Shown here piece after piece: positions 1 through 7,036 of a stretch of DNA of 10,872 nucleotides. The DNA is from Pseudomonadota bacterium (lineage in GTDB: Bacteria; Pseudomonadota; Alphaproteobacteria; Rhizobiales; Xanthobacteraceae): the NCBI GenBank assembly GCA_023433965.1, contig JAEYTQ010000791.1:1-10872 (forward strand), read 5' to 3'. Under the pieces are notes generated by a model, which saw nothing but the letters and a program-made list of their open reading frames with translations, had not been told where the DNA came from and ran no database searches. The stretch's first letter is position 1. Each line of letters starts with the position of its first letter. A program made the translations under genes and the position numbers.

Positions 1-794
1 TCTCGTTCCAGCTCGGCGGCCGCCAGGATTTCGTGACAACGCAGGTCGACAACGGGCTTGCCAACACCACGGTCGCGAAGGACACGTCGGCCTTCACCGG
101 ACGGGCGGCCATGATGTACAATTTCGACAACGGCGTCGCGCCCTATTTCAGCTACTCGGAATCGTTCCTGCCGGTGCTGGCGACGGGGGTCGGCGGGCAG
201 ATGCTCAATCCCGAAACCGGCGTCCAGTACGAGGTCGGTGTCAAGTACCAGCCGCTCGGCTGGGACGCGCTATTCACCTTCGCCGCGTTCGACCTGACAC
301 GCGACAACGTCGTCACCTACGCGCCGCCGAGCTATCTCGCCGAACAGACCGGGCAGGTGAAATCGCGCGGCATCGAGCTCGAAGGCACGATGTCGCTCGC
401 CGACGGCTGGAACCTGCGCGCCGCCTATGCCTATGTCGACGCCATGGTCACGCAGGATCCGGTCAACGTCGGCAAGGCGCCCGTCACCGTACCGCTCAAC
501 CGCGCCTCGCTGTGGAGCGACTACACGCTCCAGAACGGGCCGCTCGCGGGCCTGCAGTTCGGCGGCGGCATCCGCCATGTCGGGGCGACCTGGGGAGACG
601 ATGCCAACACGTTCAAGGTGGGGTCGTCGACCGTTCTCGACGCGCTGCTCGCCTACAACAGGGACAATTGGCGCCTGGCGCTGAACGTCACCAATCTCGC
701 CGACACCCGCTATGTCGCCGCGTGCTACAGCCTGTCGGGCTGCTTCTACGCGGAAGGGCGCAAAGCCATCGCCAGGTTGACCTACCGCTGGTGA
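1..794 (+). CDS. TonB-dependent ferric-siderophore receptor, C-terminal part (5' end cut by window)
   Basis: This is the C-terminal ~263 residues of an outer-membrane TonB-dependent receptor; the reading frame is already open at base 3, so the plug and first strands lie outside the window. Receptors of this class carry ferric siderophores into the periplasm using TonB energy. The fragment shows alternating beta-strand patterning and family landmarks: YFSYSESFLP, the NPETGVQYEVGVKYQP segment (FhuA/FoxA-like receptors have PETG.QYE.G.KY here), SRGIELEG, NVTNLADTRYVAACYS, and the terminal strand ARLTYRW ending in an aromatic residue, as needed for BAM-dependent insertion. Two cysteines in the last loop (CYSLSGCFYAEGR) match the paired cysteines of ferrichrome-type receptors. 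The nearest characterised class is hydroxamate (ferrichrome/ferrioxamine) receptors, but the ligand cannot be fixed from this part. It ends 54 bases before a convergent gene. Confidence 0.93.
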   Translation, partial: SFQLGGRQDFVTTQVDNGLANTTVAKDTSAFTGRAAMMYNFDNGVAPYFSYSESFLPVLATGVGGQMLNPETGVQYEVGVKYQPLGWDALFTFAAFDLTRDNVVTYAPPSYLAEQTGQVKSRGIELEGTMSLADGWNLRAAYAYVDAMVTQDPVNVGKAPVTVPLNRASLWSDYTLQNGPLAGLQFGGGIRHVGATWGDDANTFKVGSSTVLDALLAYNRDNWRLALNVTNLADTRYVAACYSLSGCFYAEGRKAIARLTYRW

Positions 795-809
795 GTTCGA
801 CGCGGAGGC

Positions 810-832
810 GGTCCGGTGTTGGAGACCGGACC
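810..832. terminator. Bidirectional terminator-like hairpin between receptor and aldehyde dehydrogenase genes
   Basis: A perfect 8-bp inverted repeat, GGTCCGGT (810-817) and ACCGGACC (825-832), encloses a 7-base loop. It lies 15 bases after the receptor stop and 16 bases after the stop of the convergent aldehyde dehydrogenase gene, so it can serve both strands. There is no clear T-run on either side, so efficiency as an intrinsic terminator is uncertain. Confidence 0.55.
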
Positions 833-848
833 TGTTCCCTGCACCCGC

Positions 849-2300
849 TCAGAACGGATAGTGGCGGGGCCCGGTCTGCACGGTGATCCAGCGCAGCTCG
901 GTGAACTCGTCGATTGCCGCCTTGCCGCCGAAGCGGCCATAGCCTGACGCCTTGGTGCCGCCGAACGGCATCTGAGGCTCGTCATGCACGGTCGGTGCGT
1001 TGACGTGGCAGATGCCGGCCTCGATCCGCCTGGCAACGCCGAGCGCACGGGCAATGTCGCGACCGAACACGGCGGAGGAGAGGCCGTATTCGGTGTCGTT
1101 GGCCACGCGCACGGCCTCGTCGATTCCGCTCACGCGCACCACGGTCACGACCGGACCAAAGCTCTCCTCGCCATAGATCCGCATCGACGGCGTGACATGA
1201 TCGACGATGGTGGCGGGCATGATGGTGCCGCTGCCGTGACCGCCGGCAGCGAGCACGGCGCCCTTGGCGACGGCATCGTCGATCAGGCCCCGGACGCGCT
1301 CGCACGCGGCGTCACTGACCAGCGAGCCGAGCACCACATTGCCCTTGCGGGGATCGCCGAAAGGAAGGCTCTTGGCCTTGGCGGCGAACTTGGCGATGAA
1401 GGCGTCCGCCACCTTGTCGTCCACCACGATCCGCTCGGTCGACATGCAGATCTGCCCCTGGTTCATGAAGGCGCCGAACGCTGCCGCATTCACGGCGGCG
1501 TCGAGGTCGGCATCGTCGAGGATGACGAGCGGGGCCTTGCCGCCAAGCTCCAGCAGCGCGCGCTTCAGGTGCTTTGCGCATGCCAGGGCGATGAGGCGGC
1601 CGACGCGGGTCGAGCCGGTGAAATTGACGCGGCGGATCGCGGGGTGGGCGATCAACGCCTCGACCACCGCCTGCGCATCCTCGGGCGCGTTGGTCACGAC
1701 GTTGACGACGCCGTCGCCGAGGCCGGCCTCCGCCAGACAGCTTCCGATCAGCCGATGCACGCCCGGGCTCATCTCGGACGCCTTCAGCACCACGGTATTG
1801 CCGCAGGCGAGCGGCATCGCGACCGAGCGCACGCCGAGGATCACGGGGGCATTCCACGGTGCGATCCCGAGCACGACGCCGACCGGCTGGCGAAACGCCA
1901 TGGCGAGGTTGTCGGGCTTGTCGGTCGGAATGACCTCGCCTGATATTTGCGTCGTCATGGCCGCGGCTTCGCGCAGCATGCCTTCGGCCAGATGCACGTT
2001 GAATCCGGCCCAGCCCGCGGTGGCGCCGGTTTCGGCGACCATCAGCGCGGTGAACTCCGCCGCCCGGCTCGCGAGGATGTCGGCGGCCGCATCGAGCCGC
2101 TTGCGGCGCTCGGACGGACCAAGCTGCGACCAGGCCGGGAAGGCGGCGGCCGCAGCGTCCGCGGCCCGCATCGCATCGTCGATCGAGGCCGCCGCCACGA
2201 TGGTTGCGACATCGCCCGAGATCGGGTTGTGGCGCTGGAAGGTGCGCTGATTGCTGGCCGACTGGTCCTTGCCGCCAATGAGAAGGTCGATCGCGTTCAT
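849..2300 (-). CDS. NAD(P)-dependent aldehyde dehydrogenase, vanillin/salicylaldehyde dehydrogenase-like
   Basis: Cytoplasmic enzyme of the aldehyde dehydrogenase superfamily, 483 residues, full length; it oxidises an aldehyde to its acid with NAD(P)+. Visible active-site parts are Asn150 in APWNAP, Lys173 in LKASE, the cofactor-site FTGS at 227-230, the general base Glu251 in LELGGKAP, the catalytic Cys285 in NQGQICMS, and ESFGP at 379-383. The NQGQICMSTER form and the C-terminus WITVQTGPRHYPF are typical of vanillin, salicylaldehyde and benzaldehyde dehydrogenases, which suggests an aromatic aldehyde; the exact substrate is inferred. The ATG at 2300 is chosen because GGAG lies 6 bases upstream (2307-2310); a TTG at 2312 would overlap that site. 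It is the last gene of the importer operon, 35 bases after the livF-like stop, so import and oxidation are probably co-expressed. Confidence 0.92.
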   Translation of the reverse strand: MNAIDLLIGGKDQSASNQRTFQRHNPISGDVATIVAAASIDDAMRAADAAAAAFPAWSQLGPSERRKRLDAAADILASRAAEFTALMVAETGATAGWAGFNVHLAEGMLREAAAMTTQISGEVIPTDKPDNLAMAFRQPVGVVLGIAPWNAPVILGVRSVAMPLACGNTVVLKASEMSPGVHRLIGSCLAEAGLGDGVVNVVTNAPEDAQAVVEALIAHPAIRRVNFTGSTRVGRLIALACAKHLKRALLELGGKAPLVILDDADLDAAVNAAAFGAFMNQGQICMSTERIVVDDKVADAFIAKFAAKAKSLPFGDPRKGNVVLGSLVSDAACERVRGLIDDAVAKGAVLAAGGHGSGTIMPATIVDHVTPSMRIYGEESFGPVVTVVRVSGIDEAVRVANDTEYGLSSAVFGRDIARALGVARRIEAGICHVNAPTVHDEPQMPFGGTKASGYGRFGGKAAIDEFTELRWITVQTGPRHYPF

Positions 2301-2335
2301 GAAGCACTCCAAAGGTTGCAGGCGGGATTGAGTGA

Positions 2336-3067
2336 CTATGATCGGGACGGGGCCGCGCGCGCCTTGCCGAGATAGGCGCGCTGGACCTCCGGATCGTTCT
2401 TCATCGCGCTGGCCGGCCCGCTGCCGGCGTTGCGGCCGGACTCGATCAGGTAGACGCGGTCGGCGATGTCGAGGCTCGCCCGCGCATTCTGCTCGACCAG
2501 CAGCACGCTGAGGCCGCTGCTGCGGATCTCCGCCAGCGCACGGAAGACCTCGCGGCTGAGCAGGGGCGACAGGCCGATCGAGGGCTCATCGAGCAAGAGC
2601 AGCAGCGGGTTCGACATCAGCGCCCGGCCGATCGCCACCATCTGCTGCTCGCCGCCGCTCATGGTGCGAACGGCCTGGGTCATACGCTCGGCAAGCCGCG
2701 GGAACAGTCGCAGGATCCTCGCTAGCCGGTCTGCCTCGCCTGCACGGGCGCGGGCGGGGTAGGCGCCGAGCTGCAAATTCTCGGCAACCGTCAGGTCGCC
2801 GAACACGCCGCGGCCTTCGGGCACCAGCGCGACGCCGCGCTCCACGATCAGATGGGCGGGCAGTTCGCCAATGTGATGTCCCTCGAACCGGATCGTTGCG
2901 CCCGGCGCAGGCTTTACCAGCCCGGCAATGCTCTTGAGCAGGGTGGACTTGCCGGCGCCGTTTGCGCCGAGGATCGCGACGATCTCGCCTTGCCCGATAC
3001 CGAGCGCAATGTCGGCGAGGGCCTGGTGCTTGCCGTAGAAATGGGAGAGGGCGGCGACCTCAAGCAT
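2336..3067 (-). CDS. livF: ABC transporter ATP-binding protein, LivF type
   Basis: Second cytoplasmic ATPase of a branched-chain amino acid/aromatic acid (HAAT family) importer, 243 residues, the usual LivF length. Walker A is GANGAGKST (34-42), the signature is MSGGEQQ (136-142), and Walker B with catalytic Glu is LLLLLDE (155-161). The switch position is Gln193 (LLVEQNA) in place of the common His, which is normal for LivF. LVPEGRGVF (81-89) is also a LivF hallmark. The start at 3067 is chosen over an upstream one because GGAGG stands 5 bases before it and the protein then begins MLEVAALSHFYG, as family members do. The gene overlaps the end of the fused livM-livG gene by 8 bases, implying translational coupling. 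Substrate is not set by this subunit; the neighbouring dehydrogenase suggests an aromatic or other organic acid. Confidence 0.94.
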   Translation of the reverse strand: MLEVAALSHFYGKHQALADIALGIGQGEIVAILGANGAGKSTLLKSIAGLVKPAPGATIRFEGHHIGELPAHLIVERGVALVPEGRGVFGDLTVAENLQLGAYPARARAGEADRLARILRLFPRLAERMTQAVRTMSGGEQQMVAIGRALMSNPLLLLLDEPSIGLSPLLSREVFRALAEIRSSGLSVLLVEQNARASLDIADRVYLIESGRNAGSGPASAMKNDPEVQRAYLGKARAAPSRS

Positions 3068-4730
3068 CGTCGCCTCCGAGATAGGCTGCAACGACCTTCG
3101 GATCGGACAGCACGGCCTCTGGCGCGCCGCGCGCGATCACGCTGCCGGCGTTCATGACGATGCAATGGCTGCACAGCGCTCGGATCGCATCCATCACATG
3201 CTCGACCATGATGATGGTGAGGCCGCGATCGCGTAATTTCGCGAGCAGCGCGATGCCGGTCTCGAGCTCGCTCGGATTGAGGCCCGCGAGCCATTCGTCG
3301 AGCAGCACGAGGCGGGGCTGCAGCGCCAGCGCGCGGGCGAGCTCGAGCCGCTTCTGGTCGATATAGGTCAGCTCGCTCGCGGGCGCTTCCTGCATCTTGC
3401 CGAGCCCGACCAGGTCCAAGAGCTCGCCTGCCGTTGCGCCCGAGCCGTTAGACGTCGAGAACAGCCGCGCCGCCGCGACGTTTTCGGCCACCGTCAGGTC
3501 CGGCATCACGCGCACCAGCTGGAACGTCCGCGCAAGGCCAAGGCGCGCGATCTGGTGTGGGCGCAGGGCGTTGAGGACGGTGCCACCCAGCCGGATCGCG
3601 CCCGAGGAGGGCCGCAGCGCCCCCGATAGCGTATTCAGCAGCGTCGTCTTGCCGGAGCCGTTCGGCCCGATGATGCCGATGATCTCGCCCGGCGTGACCG
3701 TGAAGCTGACGTCGTCGACGGCGCGCAATCCGCTGAACGATTTGCTCACGCCGTCGACCGCGAGCAGCGGTGCATCGGTGGTGTCGGTGCGCGCGGCGGC
3801 GGGACCGCCGGCCGGAACGCGCCAGCGGGCCGCCCCGAACAGGCCGATCACGCCGTTCGGCAGCACCATCACGATGAACACGAAGATGACGCCGAGCACG
3901 ATGCTGAAATGGTTGGGCAGGGTCGCGGTCAGCACCTCGAACAGCAGGACCAGGGGAATGACGCCCAGCACGGGCCCGAACAGCGAGCCCGCGCCGCCCA
4001 GCAAGGCCATGATCACGACCTGGAACGAGATGGTCGGATTGAACGCAATGGCCGGATCGATATAGGTCCAGCGTGGCGCCATCACCGCGCCGGTCACCGC
4101 CATGAAGGTCGCGCTCAGAATGAAGACGCCGAGCTTGACCCGCGTGGCATCGATGCCGGAATGGCTCGCCGCGGTCTCGTCGGCGCCGATGGCACGCAGC
4201 GCCAGGCCGTAGCGCGAGCGTCCGAGCATCCAGCCCACCAGGAAGACGATCGCGGTCAAGCCGAGGAGCTGCCAGTAGAGAACCTCCTGCGTCACCGCAC
4301 TGAAGAGATAGCGGCCGACCGATTTGTGGATGTTGACCTCGTACCAGATCACGAGCTGCCGGATCAGCTCGGCCAGGCCGAACGAGAAGATCACGAAGTA
4401 GATGCCGGACAGCCGCAGCGTGGAGAGGCCGGTGATTGCGGCGGTGAGTGCGCCCACGCCGGCTGCGGCCAGCAGCACGATTGGCCAGGGCATGGTCTCG
4501 CCGAGCACCGCAGCCGTGTAAGCGCCGAGCCCGAAGAACGCGACCGTGGCAAGCGAGATGTAGCGCGTCGGGCCCGAAAACATCGCCCACGCGGTCGCCA
4601 GGATCGTGAAATACAGTACGCTGATGCCGAGCGCGAGATAATAACCGTTGGCATAGAGCGGAAAGGTGACGAGGCTCGCGGCGAGGGCGAGGCCGGCGCA
4701 CCAAAGCAGAATCCGGACGGGTCTTGTCAT
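3060..4730 (-). CDS. Fused ABC transporter permease-ATPase, LivM-LivG
   Basis: One 556-residue protein joins a LivM-type inner-membrane permease (about 1-300, several hydrophobic helices, with ATPase-contact loop ADETAASHSGIDATRVKLG near 183-201) to a LivG-type ATPase (about 322-556), through an Ala/Pro/Gly/Thr-rich linker at 303-320. In the ATPase half, Walker A is GPNGSGKTT (355-363), the Q-loop is Gln404 in RTFQLVRV, Walker B is LVLLDE (474-479) and the switch His is 511 in MVEH. The signature motif is LTYIDQ (454-459), lacking both glycines of LSGGQ; ordinary LivG proteins usually keep one (YGQQ or YGDQ). The D-loop region reads DEWLAGLNP with Trp where Pro is common. The start overlaps the livH-like stop as ATGA; AGGG lies 7 bases upstream of it. 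LivM-LivG fusions occur in proteobacterial HAAT importers and are not themselves a sign of error. Confidence 0.94.
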   Translation of the reverse strand: MTRPVRILLWCAGLALAASLVTFPLYANGYYLALGISVLYFTILATAWAMFSGPTRYISLATVAFFGLGAYTAAVLGETMPWPIVLLAAAGVGALTAAITGLSTLRLSGIYFVIFSFGLAELIRQLVIWYEVNIHKSVGRYLFSAVTQEVLYWQLLGLTAIVFLVGWMLGRSRYGLALRAIGADETAASHSGIDATRVKLGVFILSATFMAVTGAVMAPRWTYIDPAIAFNPTISFQVVIMALLGGAGSLFGPVLGVIPLVLLFEVLTATLPNHFSIVLGVIFVFIVMVLPNGVIGLFGAARWRVPAGGPAAARTDTTDAPLLAVDGVSKSFSGLRAVDDVSFTVTPGEIIGIIGPNGSGKTTLLNTLSGALRPSSGAIRLGGTVLNALRPHQIARLGLARTFQLVRVMPDLTVAENVAAARLFSTSNGSGATAGELLDLVGLGKMQEAPASELTYIDQKRLELARALALQPRLVLLDEWLAGLNPSELETGIALLAKLRDRGLTIIMVEHVMDAIRALCSHCIVMNAGSVIARGAPEAVLSDPKVVAAYLGGDDA

Positions 4731-5602
4731 GACGCCGCCCTGCCGAACAGGCCGGTCGGCTTGATCACGAGCACGCCGAGAAACAACGCGTAGGTCGCAG
4801 CCAGCGTCAGGCCGGGATCGACTAGCCGTGCCACCGCGGTTTCGACCACACCAAGCAGCAGCCCGGCGACCAGCGCGCCGATGACGTTGCCGACACCACC
4901 CATGATGACGACGACCAGCGCCTTCATCGTGAAGACCACGCCCATCGCGGCATTGAAGGTGAGGAACATGCTGATCAGCACGCCGCCGATGGCGACGAGG
5001 CCGCCGCCAAAGGCAAACGCCAATCCGGACAGGGCGGCGACGTCGATGCCGACGAGACGTGCGGCGTTGGCATCGACCGCGATGGCGCGTACCGCAGTGC
5101 CGATCCGGGTGCGGGTGAGGGCGAGATAAACGGCGCCGCCGACCAGGGCCGCGAACAGCAGCGCCACGAGCCGATTGACGGCAAGCGTCGAGCCCATGAT
5201 CGTCAGCGGAATGGAGAGATAGCTATAGCTGTAGTACTGGCCGCCAAAGGCGACCAGCATGGCGCCCTGGATCACGAACAGCACGCCGAAGGTGACGAGG
5301 ATGCTGTCGATCTCCTGCGCGCCCCGGTCCTTGCCGCGCCGCATCAGCCGTGCCAGCAGGAAGCGATACAGCAGCCAGTTCAAGACCATCGCAACCGGGA
5401 CCGCCAGCAGCAGCGCCGCGAGCGGGCTCAGCCCAAGGCCGCTATAGAGCGAGAACGCGCCGAAGGCGGCCGCGACCAGCGACTCGCCATAGGAGAGGTT
5501 CATGATCCGCGCCACGCCATATTGAAGCGTCAGCCCGAGCGCGATCAGCGCGTACATGCCGCCGAGCACGAGGCCCGGCAGGATGATGTCGACAAGCAAC
5601 AT
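4727..5602 (-). CDS. livH: ABC transporter permease, LivH type
   Basis: Inner-membrane permease of 291 residues that pairs with the LivM half of the next gene to form the import channel. The LivH pattern is clear: GLVLGGMYALIALGLTLQYG (9-28), then RIMNLSYGE (32-40) matching the family's N.a.GE motif; an ATPase-contact loop with RAIAVDANAARLVGID (172-187); MGGVGNVIGALVAGLLLG (234-251); and a C-terminus KPTGLFG (281-287), the usual LivH ending. Around eight hydrophobic segments are visible. The ATG at 5602 has AAGGGGA about 9 bases upstream. Its stop overlaps the start of the fused gene by 4 bases (ATGA). It follows the binding-protein gene after a 63-base gap that contains a hairpin, consistent with lower expression than the binding protein. 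Confidence 0.94.
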   Translation of the reverse strand: MLLVDIILPGLVLGGMYALIALGLTLQYGVARIMNLSYGESLVAAAFGAFSLYSGLGLSPLAALLLAVPVAMVLNWLLYRFLLARLMRRGKDRGAQEIDSILVTFGVLFVIQGAMLVAFGGQYYSYSYLSIPLTIMGSTLAVNRLVALLFAALVGGAVYLALTRTRIGTAVRAIAVDANAARLVGIDVAALSGLAFAFGGGLVAIGGVLISMFLTFNAAMGVVFTMKALVVVIMGGVGNVIGALVAGLLLGVVETAVARLVDPGLTLAATYALFLGVLVIKPTGLFGRAAS

Positions 5603-5630
5603 GGAACGGCGTCCCCTTGAGCGGACGGCA

Positions 5631-5656
5631 GCAGGCCTCGCGGGCGCAAGGCCTGC
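5631..5656 (-). terminator. Intra-operon hairpin between binding-protein and permease genes (attenuator or mRNA stabiliser)
   Basis: A perfect 8-bp inverted repeat, GCAGGCCT and AGGCCTGC (5631-5638 and 5649-5656), encloses a 10-base loop. It sits 9 bases after the binding-protein stop and upstream of the livH-like ribosome site, with no T-run following. In many ABC importer operons a structure at this place reduces transcription into the permease genes or protects the upstream mRNA, so that the binding protein is made in excess. That role is inferred from position. Confidence 0.5.
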
Positions 5657-5665
5657 CAGCCAGCC

Positions 5666-6886
5666 TTACTGCCACTGCGGCTTGGGCACGATCGCGGCAC
5701 GCGCGCCCGGCAGCGAGGTCGGCGCGAGGGCGTAGAACTCGCCGTTCTGCCACTGTCCGACGCTCCAGACCTCCTGGAGCAGCCCGTCCTTCAGCTTGAC
5801 CTTGCCGATGATGGTCTCGAACGTGCCCGCGCGGATCTCCGCCGCGACAGCGGTGCGATCGAGCTTGCCGACCTTTTCGATCGCCTGCTGAAGCACCTGC
5901 AGGCTCGCATAGGTGATCGAGCTCGCCCAGCGATCCGGTTCCTTGCCGGTGGCGGCCTTGTGGCGCGCCAGATACTCCTTCAGCTGTGGAGACTCGGCAT
6001 TCCAGCCGCCGATGCCCATCACGCCGTCGCTGTTGGCGGCAAACTTGCCCTTGTAGAGGGGGAAAGCGGTGCCGACGCCGACGTAAAAGATCTTCGGGTT
6101 GAACTTCAACAGCTGCGCCTGCTCGGTCAGCGCGATCGTATCCGGCGGATAGCTGAAGGCGATGAACGCATCCGGGTTCGACGCGATCGCATCCTTCAAC
6201 AGAGGCTGGAGATCCTGCGTTCCCATCGGATAGGTCTTGTCGTAGCCGAGGGTGAACCCGTGCTTCTTGAAGGCCTCGCGGCCCGCAGCGGACAGCTCGA
6301 TGCCGAACTGGTCGGCGATGCTGACCATCGCGATCTTCGCCCCGATCTTGCCTTCGCTCTTCAGCTTGCCGAGCAGGTCGGCGAGACCCTCGGAGATCTG
6401 CGCCGACGTCCCGAGCCAGAACGTCGCGTTCGACCAGCGCTTGGCAAGCTCCGGCGCCTTGTCGGTCACCGACGTGACCGCGAGGTGAGGGTAACCGAGG
6501 CGGTTCAGTGTCGGGCCGACCGCGAGGTTGAGACCCGTGCCCCAGGGCGAAAGAATGAAATCGACCTTGTCCTGGTTGGCGAGGCGCTCGATCGCCTTGA
6601 CGGCTTCTTCCGAGCTGCTGCGGTCGTCATATTCGACCACTTCGATCGGCAGCTTCTTGTCGCCGAGCTTGATGCCGCCGGCGGCATTCACGTCCTTCAC
6701 CCATAGCTCATAGTTGGGCAGGGTGGTGATGCCAGCGCCGCCGGCATAGGGACCGGTCTTGGAAATGGCATAGCCGATCCGGATCTTTTCCTGCGCATCG
6801 GCCGTGGACGGAAAGGCCGAGAGCGTTCCGGCCAGAGCCGCAAGGCCAGCGACGCGCAGCAACGTTCGACGGTTCGCTGAAAACAT
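5666..6886 (-). CDS. ABC transporter periplasmic substrate-binding protein, LivK/aromatic-acid type
   Basis: Periplasmic binding protein (type I fold, Peripla_BP_6 class) of 406 residues that captures the substrate for the downstream importer. An N-terminal export signal runs to about Ala31 (cleavage ADA|QEK); the segment NRRTLLRVAG contains twin arginines and could use the Tat route, though Sec is possible. The mature protein starts KIRIGYAISKTGPYAGG, the family opening, followed by NAAGGI and VEYDDRSSSEEAVKAIERL (67-99 region). Sequence style fits the branched of the family that binds aromatic or aliphatic carboxylates rather than classic E. coli LivK, but the ligand cannot be read directly. 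A strong ribosome site, AGGAGGGAG (6894-6902), lies 7 bases before the ATG, fitting high expression. It is the first gene of the operon and diverges from the AraC-family gene. Confidence 0.93.
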   Translation of the reverse strand: MFSANRRTLLRVAGLAALAGTLSAFPSTADAQEKIRIGYAISKTGPYAGGAGITTLPNYELWVKDVNAAGGIKLGDKKLPIEVVEYDDRSSSEEAVKAIERLANQDKVDFILSPWGTGLNLAVGPTLNRLGYPHLAVTSVTDKAPELAKRWSNATFWLGTSAQISEGLADLLGKLKSEGKIGAKIAMVSIADQFGIELSAAGREAFKKHGFTLGYDKTYPMGTQDLQPLLKDAIASNPDAFIAFSYPPDTIALTEQAQLLKFNPKIFYVGVGTAFPLYKGKFAANSDGVMGIGGWNAESPQLKEYLARHKAATGKEPDRWASSITYASLQVLQQAIEKVGKLDRTAVAAEIRAGTFETIIGKVKLKDGLLQEVWSVGQWQNGEFYALAPTSLPGARAAIVPKPQWQ

Positions 6887-7036
6887 GTCGTGTCTCCCTC
6901 CTGTTGCACTCCACCGATTGTTGGCATCGATGTGAGTGGTCGCTTCCTCTTGGTCCCGACTTTCTCTAGGGCGGCATCATTCATGCGGCCGCCACCGGGA
7001 CTTGACCTAGCAAGCATCCCGAGCTTTGCTCGCACA
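6887..7036. promoter_or_regulatory. Divergent control region between importer operon and AraC-family gene
   Basis: This ~150-base gap separates the divergent livK-like and AraC-type genes and should contain both promoters and the regulator's operator. Items visible are the strong ribosome site for livK (6894-6902, minus strand), an 8-base palindrome CATCGATG (6925-6932), a TTGACC box (7002-7007, plus strand) without a convincing -10 partner, and an imperfect dyad described separately. No complete sigma-70-like promoter could be assigned for the leftward operon. Confidence 0.5.
7009..7030. promoter_or_regulatory. Imperfect dyad just upstream of the AraC-family start
   Basis: AGCAAGC (7009-7015) and GCTTTGCT (7023-7030) form inverted arms with one bulged T around a 7-base centre. 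It ends 6 bases before the preferred ATG at 7037. It may be an operator for autoregulation or an RNA hairpin near the ribosome site; the data do not decide, and a chance match is possible. Confidence 0.3.

Noticed and set aside
984..2250. Two long plus-strand frames opposite the aldehyde dehydrogenase
   Set aside because: The minus strand encodes all catalytic motifs of a full-length dehydrogenase; the plus-strand products are low-complexity and family-less.
5442..5753. Minus-strand frame spanning the livK-livH junction
   Set aside because: It overlaps two genes in another frame and covers an intergenic hairpin; Arg/Ala-rich composition marks it as a shadow.
6890..7036. N-terminal extension of the AraC-family protein from a GTG at 6890
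   Set aside because: It would translate through the complement of the livK ribosome site and the whole divergent promoter region, and the added residues show no domain.
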